DNA of 64,000 nt from Blumeriella jaapii (lineage: Eukaryota > Ascomycota > Leotiomycetes > Helotiales > Drepanopezizaceae). The stretch spans positions 62,001 through 126,000 of the forward strand of contig VWND01000073.1 of NCBI GenBank assembly GCA_009599575.1, written 5' to 3'. How positions within the stretch are numbered: position 1 is the first letter of the stretch; the number at the start of each line of letters is the position of its first letter. Position numbers and translations under genes: made by a program. The notes under the pieces were generated by a model that was not told the origin of the DNA, did no database searches, and worked only from the letters and a program-made list of their open reading frames with translations. Positions 11,140 to 24,080 of the stretch are shown here, piece by piece.

Positions 11140-13984
11140 AATATATTTATAAAATTTTTAAAAATGCTATCGATATATGTTTAAAAAGTTGCTGATGCGT
11201 TGTATATTTTAAAAAGTATTATTAAATATTCGAAAAAAAACCGAATTTAGTTTTAAAAGCCGTTTTCCATTTATGCTTTTTCGCTATTTTAATTAAATTA
11301 AAATTTTATTTAAAATTTAATTTAATAAATATTTTCGCTTTGCCTAATCGGTTTAAAATTTCCGAAATTAAAAAAATAAAATAGCGGTTTTAAAAAACTG
11401 TTATAATATTTAATTTTCGATAATTTACGCAAAAACGTAATGCACTATTTTTTTTTATAATATAAAAAAAATAGAACGGCAGCTTCCGATTTCGACGAGC
11501 GTATAAATCTTTGAGTTTGTATTTGGTTTAAATATTTTTTAAGTATTTTTTAATTCGTTTTTTAAAAGGTTATATAATGGGCCGTAAAGTGATTTAATAT
11601 CCGGACGGAGAATAATTTCGTAATTATAACCGGAACGTTTTTAAGCGAAAAAAAAAACCTGGGATTTTGATTTGCTAAATATTATGTTTTTGAATATAAC
11701 GTATTTTTAAAAAAAGTATTACCGTTTTGATTTTATTATCGTTGTTTTCGCCCGTAATAAAATTAAGAAAGTTTTTTTTGTTAATTTGTAAAATTCGTAA
11801 TATTTCGCCGATTTTGTTTCGGTGTTATTAAAAAAAAAACGTTGAATTTAATATTTTTTTAATTAGGCTTAAATAAGTTTTTATTGCAATTATGCTCGGC
11901 GTTGTATAACCGTTGCGAAAAGAATTTTGGTAAAAAATCTTAAATTTTTAATCGATAAGAAAATTATGTTTTTTAATTAAAAACGTTTAAAAATAAAATT
12001 TGCCGAATAAATTTCTATTTTTCTAAAAGATTAAATAAATAGTTTTTTTATTACGTAGCAATGGATAAATATAAAAATAATACCGTTTATGCAAGCCGGT
12101 GTAAGCTCGCGCTTTTGTACGTTTCGAACAAAAAGGCAAAAAGCTGTATTAAATAGTATAATTAATTAAAAAAAGGATTATGTTGCTAATAAAGTTTTTG
12201 ATAGTTTCGTAATTTATAATGGCGGTGAAAGTTTTTTTTAATACCGTTTTTGTTTATAACAAATATATTTATCGAATAAAAGTTGGGATTGATATTTGTT
12301 ATATTAAATAAGTCGTTCGAATGAAATATATTATAATTATTAAATAATAATATAAATGGATTTTTAATAATTTTGGACTTTTAATTATTTAGTTTTTTTT
12401 AAAAAATATTATTTAACGGAGTTTTTGCCCGAGCTTTTCGTCGTTTTTAACGACGAATAAGATTTTTGTTTTTTAAGCATTCCGACGTTATATAATCTGA
12501 ACTTTCGCAAATAAAGCAAAAGTTAATCGTTCGTAATTTTTTTTTTTTTCGGCGTTTATATTTAGGTAGCGAATGCGTTTTTTTTTATTATCGGAAATAG
12601 TAGCTAATAATTGTCGTGACGGGTATAAGCTTTTATTAATTGTGTGTTTGTGGCTTTAATAAATCCGCTGTCGTTGCTTTTTGTGCTGTTTTTTTCGAAA
12701 TCGAAGTATATTTTTTTTTTTCTTTTCCGAAAACAAGCTCGATTCGCTCCGAAAGTATTTTTCCGTTCGTAAAACGCATTTTTTTATTTAAGCGTAAATT
12801 ATTAGCAAAACGCTTTTGATTAGATTATATACTTTTTTAAAAATCGGTCGCGTTAATTTTATTCGAAAGCGTAATAAAACCGCTTGTTTTTCGTACCGCT
12901 ATAAAGTTTTTTAAAATATTATTTCGAAGTAGTTCGTAAAATCGGTGACTAATTAACTAAGAAATATTTGATATCGATTTATTTTTTTATTTGCTTTTAC
13001 AGAATTTTCGGTTTTGGCGTATTTTTAATATAACCAGGCTTTTAGAAAAATTTAAGTCAGAAATATATCGGTGTTCGTAAGATTTTTAAAATAAATGCGA
13101 GCGTATACGATGCGTTTTTTAATAGCATTCGATAAGTAGTTTCTGGCGGTTGATATTTATAGATCGGAGCGGAAAATCTTTTTTTTAGCGAAATAATTTT
13201 TTATTTCGAATAGCTAATATCGAATATCGTTTTTAAAAAAGTTAAAAGTTGCGAATGCTTTGGTTTTCGAAAAGTTTTTAAATCGCTGAAAATTGTAATT
13301 TACGAAGAAAAAGATCGCGGATTTTATTTCTGAGATAAATGGTTCGTTTTTAAGATTTTATAAAAGTTCGGAGCGAAAAAATAATATTAATAGCGCTATT
13401 AGCGTTGGATTAAAAGCTGGGAGATTAGCGTTAGGAATTTCGAAATTTGTCTCGGGAAATACTAAAGCTTTGGCTAGAAAGCGTTGGAATTTTATTTGTT
13501 AAGCTTTTATAACGGCAAGCTTAGTTTTTATGGTTTTATTTTTTTCGCGTTCGGCTTTTAATTAGGACTTTACGCGGAAGAATATAATAGAATAAAAAAA
13601 AAAAAAGTGGCGTGGAAGCTCGCGAAAAATTTTTGTAAATTTGTTCGTAGCGGAAAATATAATAAAAATAAAAATAATTGCGGAAATAAAAAAAAATCGG
13701 AAAATAAAAAATTTTCGTCGGTTTAGTTTTCGCGATCGTTTTCCGTTTGTTTTGCTATATTGTTTGTATTTTCGGTTTTTTCGTAATACGGCGTTGCTAA
13801 TATTTTGTATTTGGGTTTTTGCTTGTTTTTTTTTTCAGAACCTGTTAAATTCTTTTTTTTTTTTCGCGGTCGATAATTAGGCCTGATCTTTTACCGAAAT
13901 TTGGGGCTTAAGATATACGGAGTCTGGCTTAAAACGTAAAATTAAATACTTATCGGCCGGTTCGTTTTTTTAAAAAATTTAAAT

Positions 13985-14221
13985 TATTATAAAATAGAAG
14001 TCAGAATTAAAAAACAAAAGTGCATTTATTCGTAAAACTAAATCTTAGGGAATTATAAAAGTATAAGAGATCCTTCTGATTATATCCCGAGGTTGGCAGG
14101 TCGGGCCTGCTTCGGGATTTAATAATTGATCCTGGCCAAGGTTGCATGCATGCTGATGTTTACTTTTAGCCTTAGTACTTTCTAGCATGCTTTTTCATCG
14201 GTCAGCCGGTGCCCTTTGACA
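13985..14221 (-). repeat. LTR-C, 5' LTR
   Basis: 237 bp partner of 5993-6230, more heavily RIPed. The plus-strand start TGTCACAAGGTGG of the partner reads TATTATAAAATAG here, all transitions. It ends CCTTTGACA and is followed by TSD CGTTG. Confidence 0.9.
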
Positions 14222-14226
14222 CGTTG

Positions 14227-15150
14227 TCGTTGGTCCGATCGAAAGAAAAAAACGCTAAAAAAAGCGTTTTGGCGTAAAAAAAAAGAAAAACAAAAGGCTA
14301 AAAAAAAGCTTGTAAAGCATTTAAACGATTTTCGTACGTACGATTTCACTCGTAGTACGTTTTAATTAAAGATTTATTATTTTAATAAATAATAAATTTG
14401 GTTAAAAAGCGATTCGCGTATAAAATTCGTTTAGTTAATTAATTTTGTTTTTTTTAACGAACGGCGGTAAGCTAATTTTTAAAAATCGTTGTACGCGCTT
14501 ATTTTAAATGCAGCTTTTTTCGTAAACGCTTTAATATTTTATCGCGGAAAGCGTTCCGAAGCTGTTTGTTAATTCGTATTTAAACGTTCGTTGCGAAAAT
14601 AAAAAATCGCAAATAAAATCGCTAAAAATCGTCGTGCGTATTTATTACAAGCATTTTAAATTCGTTTTCGGTTTTTTAAACGTTTAAAAAATCGGCCAGA
14701 AAATCGGCGATTTTTTTGATTAATTTTTCGGAAAATATAAAATCGGAACGGTTTAAAATACGCGAGGTGAAAAATTCTTTTGCTACGCTTTCGATCTGAT
14801 CGAATATATAATTTTTACGAAATCGATCGCTAGCGAAATAATCGTGGTAAAATTTAAAATTGTCGAAAACTTTAGTTTTTTAATAGCGTGCTTTGTAATT
14901 TTTACTATTATTTAATTTAAATTTAAAATTCGAAACGCGTTTTATACGAGCTAGTCGAAAGTTAGCAAATAAATAAAAATTATAGCGTTTAAAAAGCGCG
15001 CTAAAATTTTGGCTGTTAAAAAAAGATTTAAAAAAAGTTCGCGAAAAGCGTAGAAATTAATTTGCAGCGTTTGTTAATTAAAATAAAACGTTGCGAAAAA
15101 AGAAAAAAGCAGCAGATTCGCGATTAGCAAAAGCACGTTCGATAAATTTT
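14227..15150 (-). pseudogene. Element F: gag-like remnant between insertions C and D
   Basis: The minus strand gives a long, nearly continuous gag-like reading with few RIP stops (for example DRFRKNYIFDQIESVAKEFF followed by FSEKLIKKIADFL). It runs smoothly across the element D target site from 30,190-30,300 into 15,150. That continuity supports the nested reconstruction. The family assignment as gypsy gag is by overall pattern (a YxxDxIxxxAxxF helix region before a Phe-rich segment), not a diagnostic motif. Confidence 0.5.
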
Positions 15151-15563
15151 TGTAAGAATTGAAAGGCAGGGAAACACTAGTTCAGACAATAGAGCTCAGA
15201 TAAGGTTGGGTTGATAGTCAGACTGATTTCTACCTTTTATATCTCTAATAGAAGGCGTGTATAAGTACAAAAGGAAAGGTGGAGCTCTCGAAAAAAGTAT
15301 TTCCCAGGAAACCAAACGAATTCTATTTAATATACTTTCCAGCCCTTATCCCGACCTTTTTTCAATCTTTTTTAATATAATTTTAATAACTAATTCCTTA
15401 GCAATCACTTTTATAAAATATTTTACTTAAATATTATTTCTAGCTCTTATAATATTATCCGGCCCCTACGGCCTATCCGCAGAAAATACTATTCGAAGAT
15501 TGGTAAAAAACAAAAGGTTTTGGCGGATTATCTGATTTATATACGTAATATTGGTTTTTGATA
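15151..15563 (-). repeat. LTR-D, 3' LTR
   Basis: 413 bp, plus-strand start TGTAAGAATTG and RIPed end TTTTTGATA (TTCCTGACA in the partner). More heavily mutated than 29,772-30,184. Confidence 0.9.
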
Positions 15564-15941
15564 TTACCTCTTTTTCTAAGCCTTTAATTCCTAAAAGCGA
15601 TTAATTTTTTATGCGTATGCTTCCGTATATAACGTACGTTACGCCTTCGAAATAATATACGGTTTTTTTCGCTTTCGGTCGTGAATTATAGCTGTTTCTT
15701 CCGCTTTTAGTCGTAAATTATGGCTGTTTTGCTGTTTTGTTTTTTTTGTTTTCGGTAGCGTTCGCATTTTCGTTTAAAAAAGCCTTTTTTCTTAAAATAG
15801 CCGCAACTTTCCTGCTCGACTTTTTTTTTTTCTTTTTTATTTTTTTTTTTTTATCAATTCTTTTTTACTTTAATCAATTGCTTCTCGCCGCGTTCGCCGC
15901 GAACTTTCAAAATGCCTTTGATTTCTATCTGTCTTCGGTAT

Positions 15942-16208
15942 TGTAAAAGTAGGTAGGAAAACCAGACTGATACGGCCATATGTCGGTGGGTAAGATAGTC
16001 TAGGGAATCCTTAGAAAAGACTGAAAAAAAGAAAAAAAAATAAAATAAAAGTATGAATTGGATTGCGTATTTATAGTATTATCTAAGGGGGTGCTTTGCT
16101 TTTATACTTGTTAAAAATATTCAATGGCAGAGGGTTTCGGAAAGGTCTATATTTTAATTATAGCTAAAACTACCAATTTTTATTAATACAAAATACTACC
16201 GTTTTACA
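15942..16208 (-). repeat. LTR-B, 3' LTR
   Basis: Plus-strand ends TGTAAAAGTAGG and CCGTTTTACA. Contains the family landmark AAGGGGGTGCTTTGCTTTTA. Confidence 0.9.
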
Positions 16209-19200
16209 TTTTATTTTAAATAATATACGTAATTGTTTTTAATTATAATTAAAAAAAAACATAATTTTAATTAGTATAATTTAGTTTATTTTATATAATT
16301 TAAAAACTAATTGATTAAAAACCGAACTTTTTAATCTTATACTTTTTCGGTTTTTTAACCCGTTTTTAGCTTTTTTGCTATTGGCTTTTGCGAAAAGGTA
16401 GCGTTTCGCTTATCGATTAAATTATTTTGTTTATTTTGCTTTTTTAAAAAATGGCTTAATAAAATATTAATCGAAGTATCGTTTAAATCTACGAACGTTT
16501 TAATAATTTTTTCGTCGATAATATTATTAAACGTCGCCGCGATAAATGCTTTTTACGATTTTTTTTCGTAAATGATAAATTCCAGTTTTTAAACGTAATT
16601 CTACGTTTTACAAAAGGCGCTGAAAAGTTTTGTATTAAAATCGCAAAAATAATCGATTAATTCGTTGTGATTAAAACCGATTAACGCTTTTGCTTCGCGT
16701 AAAATCGATAGGTCGGATTACGATTGTTTATCGACGAATGTTTTTAAAAAAGCTTCGAAGCCTATAAAAAAGATTATTTTACGGAATGGTTCGGAAATAA
16801 TCGTTTACAATCGAAACTACCGAAAATATTATAATTGTTTTCGTCGTAATACAAATAATATCAAATAGCTTATCGAAGCGTTGTTTTCGAAATAGTTTTT
16901 GTATTTTTGCGCCGTATAATTATTCGAATAAATTAGCATCGCGCCGTCGGTTTTTTAAGTTTTGAATTTAACGAAAATTTTTTGTTTAATCGAAAAGCTG
17001 ATAAAAGTTATTTTATTTTTTATTTCGTAGTTTTCGGTTTCGTAATCCGATAAAATAGCCGAGGCTATTGCTTTAAACGCGCTAAAATACAAAAAAGCTG
17101 GGCTTTTTTAAATGGTTTTAATTAGCTTAGCGTCGTAATATAATTGCAAATAAGCTTCGATTATTTTCGAGTTATATACGAATGCAAGCAAAACGTGGTA
17201 GTCGAAAATAGCGTCGGTAAGGTTTTCGATTTTTTTTTTTTTTTAAAAATCGGCGATATCGAATTTTATAATTATAATACGGTCGGAATTAGCGAAACTT
17301 AAAACGATCGGAACGTTAAAGTATATTACGAAGCGGCAGTTTTTAAAATTCCGAATAATCAGAACAGCGAAATAAAAGCCGGGATGTATTTTAAAAACTT
17401 ATTAAATAAAATTATAAAACATATTGGCGAAAAAAGCTGTAGGCGTTTTTTAAATTTTAATTAATCGGAAATAATGCTTATATATGGCTATTTTTTTTTT
17501 TATAAAATGCAGCAGTAGCTTGTTTTTTCCGTTATGAAATCTTACGTAATTAACGAATTCGCAGCTTAGTTTAAATAGATTTTAAAATATATTTTCGGTC
17601 GAAAAGCCAGAAAAATCGGCTTTTGGAAATATTCGTTACTTTTATTTTTTTACGTTTTAATCAAGCTTTATAATCGCGCTAAAAGCTTTAAAATCCGCTT
17701 TGAAATTTGCGTAGCTTAAATAAGCTTTAGCACGCGTTTAAATAGTTTTCGCAGTTTTTCGTCGAAATATAAATTGATTATTAAAGTTAATTTCGAATAC
17801 GTCGTAATTCGAATTTTTAATAATAGCGAATCGATTAGCAAAACCGATAATATCGATTTTTTTTATAATTAAATCGTAATACGCCGCGTAATAACGTACG
17901 TGAAAATAGCAGAATTTGCCGTTTTTTTTAGCGTTAATATTATTCGTAAAAACGAAATTAAAAAATCGAAGTTTTTCAGCGAAAAATAGCTCGAATAAAA
18001 ACGGGTTATTGTTTTTAAAAGTTTTTTTTATTTGTTTCGGCGTATTATATTTGTAATTTTCCGAAAAAGATTTGATTTAGTTTTCGTTCGAAGCAAAAAA
18101 ACAAAAGCTGACGGATTTATTTGGTTTTTATATAAAAATATCGAAATAAAATTTTTAAATCGTTTTGTTATCGAAAGCGAAAGTTTTAAGCAAAGTAATT
18201 TGATTTTGTGCTTTTTGTATAATTTTTTTCGCGATAATTTCGATATTTTTTTTTAAACTTTTTCGGTCGAATCGTATAATAATCGAAATTTTAAATGCTT
18301 TTATTAAAATCTGAAATATTAGCGGTACGACGTTTTTAAACGCAGCAAGCGTTTTTAATATTTGCGTATTTAATTTCGAAAAGTTAAATTTATAATCGTT
18401 TAGATTTTTTTTTTTCGGGGTGCCGGCGTTTTCTAAGTCCGATTTTATAAAATCGTCGCGTTTTCTGTTAATTAGCTTAAAATTTATAATTCGGCGTCGA
18501 TTTCCGGCTGTTTTTATTCGCGGTGCCTTTTTTGCTAGCGACGCGAATAGTTTTTTTTTTCGAATAAAAAAAGTTTCGGAAATATCGGCGCGCTTTTTTA
18601 CGTTTTTTGTTTTTATTTTTTCCGAAATCGTTTTTATAAATACAATAGATTTTTTGTATTCGAATAAGCGGTTGTTTATTATTACGCTTTTGATTTCGTT
18701 TTCGAATTCGTTTTCGATAATTAAAAATAAAAGTCGCCGAATTGTTTTAGCTGCTTTGGAAATATTAATAGCTATCGCGTATATTTTTTCGAATTAAACG
18801 AGAATAATATTAGTTTTTTCGTTTTTTTCGTCGTTGTAAATTTGAAATATCGGAATAGCGTTGTTTTTTTTTTTTAGTATAAAAATGTCGCATTTAGCGA
18901 CGCTTAGTTTTTTGTTTTGAAAAAAAGTCAGATTTAAGGTTTCGCAGCCGATTAAAACCTTTTTTAACGATTGCATAGCGTCGTCGACCAATTTGCAAAC
19001 AATTATAAAAAGGTTTGTAAATCTGCGGGCTTTTGGATTATTAGCTTTTAAAGTTTGCGTTTTAAAAATATAAGCGTTTAATATCCAAACTTTTTTTTTC
19101 GTAAAAGTAATAGTTTCGAAAAAGCGAGCGAAATGCCGAAATAAAATAATATCGGTGATTTTGCTAAAAACGTATTTTTAAATATTTTTCCTTTGTTAAT

Positions 19201-19900
19201 TTAATAAAAAGCGCAAAATTCGATTTATTTTTTTTTTTTTATTATTTCGAGCTTTCCGTGCTTCGGCGAAAGCTTTTAAAGCGTTATCGTAGTTTAATAA
19301 AAATTTGTCGTAATTAAAGCTTTTGCAAACGAATTTAGCTTTAACGAAACTTTCGTAATCGAATAAAAATTCGTTAACGTTTTCAGTTATTATATTAAAT
19401 TGCTTATAAACGTTTTTACGAAAACTGCTTATTGATTTGGAATAGCGGTATTATATACTTGCTTAAATTCGGAAAAATTACGTATAATAATTCCGTTTCA
19501 AAATAAATTAAAAATAAATTTATTAGATTTAACAACGCTTTGCTTAAAAAACGATATAATATCGATAAGTTTATTAATTAAAAAAATATATTATATTTGT
19601 TAAAAAGTAAATAAAAAAAAATACGAGAATTGTAAAATATTTATATTCAAAAGTTACGGAAATCCGTATGCTGTTTTTTTAATAAATTATAATTATTTAA
19701 ACAGGCATTCGTTTAGAATAACGAAAAAAGTAAACAATACAGAAAGTAGCAAATAATAAAATACATAAAAGATAGCTTTCGTAAAATATGCGAGCGGTAT
19801 AAATGTATCAAATATGCGGCTTAAACATATACAAAGCTTTTGTTTTAGTAAACAAAAATACAGTCAAATAAAAAAAATTACAGTAAATATTTTAAATAAT
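16209..19900 (-). pseudogene. Long coding-like region of element B downstream of integrase, unrecognised
   Basis: Minus-strand reading, especially about 18,990 down to about 17,550, stays in one frame for hundreds of codons. It is broken mainly by TAA/TAG where Gln would fit RIP. Recognisable pieces include VDDAMQSLKKVLIGCETLNL (near 18,990-18,930), KFCYFHVRYYAAYYDLI (near 17,930-17,880) and AKAYLSYANFKADFKAF (near 17,730-17,680). No reverse transcriptase, chromodomain or envelope motif is visible. It sits after the integrase and before the 3' LTR, where some gypsy elements carry an extra frame. It could also be an older insertion whose ends I cannot see. Confidence 0.45.
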
Positions 19901-20759
19901 ATAAAAAAAGATTTTAAAAATAAATAAAATAATTAGGTTGTATATAAGCAAGGCAAAACAAAAACAATAGGATAGTATATAATAAAAAAAAACAATAGAT
20001 AATAAAAACAATAGAATAGTTAGTAAATAATTTTATATGTATTTTTTTTTTTTCGGTCATAAATGGAATTACGATTTAAATTATGCTTTTAGCAGCAGAG
20101 TTATCGTCCGGTTGTTTTTAAACCTTTTCAAAAAGTTTTTTTTTTCAGAAATATAATCGCTTTAATCGGAATCGTCGTCGGAATCGCTAGAACTAAAATC
20201 GCTGTTTAAATTAAAATCTAAAAAATAAATTTGCTGGTTTTTTTTGTAAAATCGTTTTAACCGGTTGGCGGCGAACGTTTTTTTTAGTTTTGTTTTATCG
20301 AATTCCGTAAGCTTATAATAGCTTTTATTTAATTCGGCTTCGTATATTTCGTAAGGTCCGAGCCATTTATAATCAAGCTTAATATCGGCCGATTTATTAA
20401 TAACGCGCTGAACGTCGTAAATTAAAATCAGATTTTTTTTTTTAATTAGCGTTTTTTTTAAAATTTTGGTTTTATTTTAGATTTTTTTAGCTGTTTTTTT
20501 ATATTTTTTTTTTTTAAAAATTATCTTTTTTATATTTATATCGCGGTAATTTAGCTATTTAGATTTTATTATTAATAGGTCAGTTTTCGTTTTTATTTTA
20601 ATTACGTTATAAAACTTTTATATAAGCCATTTTGTTTTTAAAAGCAGTCGAACGTTTTTGCCGTATTAAATAAAAAATAAAATTATTTCAGTAAAAGCGT
20701 ATATATATATGCGTATAATAAAAAGCATTTCCGAAAATTTCCGCGACCAACGCTTATAG

Positions 20760-21130
20760 CTTTTTCGAATAGTTTTTAAAAAACCGTTAAAAATATTTAT
20801 ATAATTTCGTTTAACGGATCCGTTGCTTTTCGAATTATAAGCTAAAATTTAAATACGCTAAATCTCGTATTTTTTTATAAAAGTTTCGATAACGCTTTTG
20901 TTTTCGGGTTTATTATCGACGTTTAATTTATTAAATAAACCGTATCGATATACAACGTTTTTTTAAAAAAAGGTCGTTATAATTTCGGAAATAACGTTTC
21001 GGAAAAATCGTTTTTTAAGCTATTTAAATAAATCGTTAATAACGAATACGAAATACGTATGCTCGCGGTCGGTGATCGGTACGCGTATAACGTCGAAATT
21101 GATTTTTTTTTAAATTTTAAAAAACCACGT
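20760..21130 (-). pseudogene. Element B integrase core remnant
   Basis: The minus strand gives DVIRVPITDREHTYFVFVIN, carrying the first catalytic Asp. A DNKPENKSV segment with the second Asp follows about 70 residues on. Then comes YEI, stops, and AYNSKSNGSVKRNY. In the family this last block reads ANG-VERGH, so the catalytic Glu has become Lys (GAA to AAA), a RIP-type change. Confidence 0.8.
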
Positions 21131-22537
21131 CGGATATAATAAGTTTTTTTTTCGGCCAAGCTTTCGTTTTTAATAAAAAATACAGCTTTTAACGAAGACT
21201 TTGCAATTTTCGAAGCATTTTTTTTATTAAAAATCGTTTTTAATTCGATAATAAATAACTTTAGCTTTTTTATAAAACATTTTTTCGTAAGTTTTTTTTA
21301 TAATTTAAAATTTATCGGCTTTATTATTTACTACTAGCCGTTTTTAATATATATTATTTTTTATTTTGTATAGCTTTTTATCGGCTAAAATATAATCGAA
21401 AGCTTAGTTTTTAAATAATTTGAATTAATAATTTAGCACGTTAAATAATTTAAATAAAATAATTAAATAATATGCGATTAAATAAAAGTTTTCGGTTTCG
21501 TAATTATCGATTAAAAGTTTATTTTCGTCGTTAATCGGCTTATTCCGATTGTTTTCGATTAAATCCATTCGCGGTATTAACCGAAATAATAACGCGAATG
21601 CTTTTTCGGCCCGAAAATTAATATTTTTTATTCGCGATGCCAGCCGAAATAACAACGCGAATGGTTTTGGCTTTATGAAATTTAAAACGCAAATAACGAA
21701 ACAGCCGATTTCGTTAGCAATTTATTCGTTAATATTTTGTTCGTTTTATTTAGCGAAATTAAACGAATAAAAGCGTTTTCGTTTGAAAAAGCCGTTTGCC
21801 GCTGTATTAATTGTTTTTTTAATATATTTAATTTCGAAATTTATAAGTCGTATTTAAGCTATTTAATTAATAACGAATGCTTTTGGCAGATTATTAGCTT
21901 TTTTATTTAATTGGTCGATAAGAATTTTAGCGTTTGTTTTTAAAATAAAATATACGTCGTATAATTCGCTTTTTATTTTTTTTATTATTTTAAAAACGCT
22001 TCGATATTTTCGTTTGATAGCATCGTAGCGTGCTTTCGCGAGGGATTATAGGCCGTTTTCGAATCGAAAAAAGTGTCGTTTTTTGTTTTTATCGATTTGT
22101 TATAATATAGTTTTTTAATCGAAAATATTAGCGTCGATAATTAAAATAATTTTTTTTGCGTTTGGATTATAATCGATTCGCATAAGCGATAGGGCCGATA
22201 AAAAGTCGTTTTTAAGAATTTTTATAATTTTGCTTTGTTTTTTTTTTTAAACGAAATCGATTTTTTTTTTTATCGTAGCGTAAATAAATATAGCTTTCTG
22301 AAAGAAATTTTTAATTTAATTGCGGTAGTAAATTATAACGCTAATAAAAGCTTTGGCTTCGATAATATTTTTATATTTTTTTTATTCGCAGATTTTTTTA
22401 ATTTTTTTTCGTTAAAAATAACGGCCAGCGCTGTTAGTTATATAACCAACGATATTTATTTCGGATATACAAAATTTTAATCGAAGACCAATAATAGCTT
22501 TAGCTTTTTCGAAGCAGATTATAATTTTGTCGATATT

Positions 22538-22990
22538 TTAAATATATTTTATTATATAACGTCGAATTTCAGAAAAGATTTTATTATTATAAAATAATTT
22601 AAAGTTTTTTATTTCGACGTCGTTAACGTAAAAAAAAGCGATATCAGAAATGCAAATTATAAGAATTTTGTATACGATTTTTACGAATTGGACGATTAAA
22701 TTAATAGCTTTTATAAATATTTTGGTTATATATAACAAACCGATTGAAATTTAAATTGCCGTTATATTTCGAAATCGTAGGTTAAATATTAAATGGTCGT
22801 AGCCGGAAAACAGATCGAAAAAAAAAGCGATCGTTAGTTTTACGAATTCGTTTAAAAATTAATCGACGTTAAATGGCACGTTAGCGTTTCGTATCGTTAT
22901 TTTGTTTATTTCGACGATTGCGATAATAAATTTATAAATGTTTTTTTTTTTTTTTCGCAACGATAAACTATTTGTTTTTGTATAAATCGT
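22538..22990 (-). pseudogene. Element B reverse transcriptase remnant
   Basis: The minus strand shows FNVD, then FLNEFVKLTIAFFFDLFSGY (finger/palm start), then IQISIGLL-like residues. An AINLIVQFVKIVYKIL helix follows, then the catalytic loop FYVNDVEIKNFK, where the family has FIDDVGVKGPK, and IRRYIIKYI. This matches a distinct fungal Ty3/gypsy lineage that has a DDVGVKG box. The first catalytic Asp is replaced by Asn. Confidence 0.8.
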
Positions 22991-23989
22991 AGCAAAATTC
23001 GAAGATTTTTTGCTTAATTCGTTTTTTTAATATTTCGACTATTTTATTTTAAAAGATTTTGAAAATTAAAAAAGTTTTTTTTTGCCAGGTTTCGTAAAAT
23101 ACGGTTTTAATATCGATATAAAGCGTAACGTTAAAACTGAATTGGCTTATTTCGGTGAAATCGAAAATTATAATTTTTTTTCGATTGCGTAAAATTTCGT
23201 ATAAAATCTTTTTTTTTTTAATAAAAATTAGGTTTCGATTATTAAATTATTAAATCGTTTTTTTGTAAATCGGCTGCTAAATAATAAATTAAAAAATCGG
23301 CCGGTAATAAGTTTTTCGAATTCGCTAATAATTAATTAAAATGGTTTTATTACTTCGTTTTTTTCGAATTAATCGTTTATTTTTTCGAAAATATTTCTAC
23401 CGAATTCGCTAAGATTTACGAATCGTATTTTATCAGCTTTGCGCTTGTAAAAAATGTTGATATTAATATAAAAAGGTAGAATGTATAAATCGGGTTTGTT
23501 TAATACGAAAACGAAATCTTCGGAATTTTTATTTTCGAATTAGTAGCTAAAAATATTAATATTAGCCAATTTTATTCGCGGTACTATTTCGATTAATAAC
23601 GTGAATGCTTTTAGCCGAATATTTTCCAGGTTTTGTTACAGCTTAGCGTTTGTTTTAAAACCAAAGCCGGCTATTCGTTTTTCGATAGAACGTCGATTAG
23701 AAAGATTTTATCGCCGGCGACGGTAATTTGATTTTAAAAAAACCGGTTTCAGTTTCAGAAAAAAGCTTTTATTTGGCCGTTTTCGGTGTATTTAAAACTG
23801 ACGAAACTTTTTAAGATTTAGAGCATTTTAAAAATAATAGAATAAAAGTATTTTTTTATTATTAAAAAGTTTTTATAAATAATAATATTTTCAACGTCGA
23901 TTTTAATATTTCGTATAATTTTATTAAATTCAATCGTGTTTTTATTAACGATAGTATAAATTATTCGCTTATCGGTAATAATCGGGATA

Positions 23990-24080
23990 TTATTAGCTTC
24001 GGCTGTTTTCTGGTTTATACAATTGATTTCGGCTTTACTATCGAATAAAACGAGAGCGGTCGTATTTTTTTAAGTATAGT
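23990..24080 (-). pseudogene. Element B retropepsin active site
   Basis: The minus strand reads ALVLFDSKAEINCINQKTA. The expected retropepsin motif is FDSGAEINCI; Gly has become Lys through two G-to-A changes. Its place upstream of the reverse transcriptase fixes the element orientation. Confidence 0.7.

Larger units (their letters stand above)
8980..11345 (-). pseudogene. Element C reverse transcriptase, split by element E
   Basis: Minus-strand reading from about 11,345 to 11,140 gives the fingers/palm segment (FFEYLIILFKIYNASATF, with RIP stops). After removing the insert 9340-11,139 it continues into the catalytic region at 9339-8980: IYLNDILIY in place of the usual VYLDDILIY, then KLKKCEFDIDNVEFLSFVV. 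This is the Ty3/gypsy palm and thumb order. The first catalytic Asp of the YLDD box is Asn here, a G-to-A change expected from RIP. Dead gene, doubly inactivated. Confidence 0.85.
5993..14221 (-). mobile_element. LTR retrotransposon C (Ty3/gypsy), RIPed
   Basis: Two LTRs in the same orientation (5993-6230 and 13,985-14,221) enclose the element. A perfect 5-bp target-site duplication CGTTG lies at 5988-5992 and 14,222-14,226. Coding direction is minus: the reverse transcriptase reads on the minus strand, and a purine tract (AAAAAAGGGAAAAG) abuts the 5993-6230 LTR, so that LTR is the 3' one. Removing the 1.8-kb element E and its TSD leaves about 6.4 kb, a normal gypsy length. Element C inserted into element F. 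Confidence 0.9.

Noticed and set aside
15737..15946. Phe-rich plus-strand frame that looks like a membrane protein
   Set aside because: It is the complement of an A-rich stretch in element D; hydrophobic Phe runs are produced by poly-T everywhere in the RIPed block.
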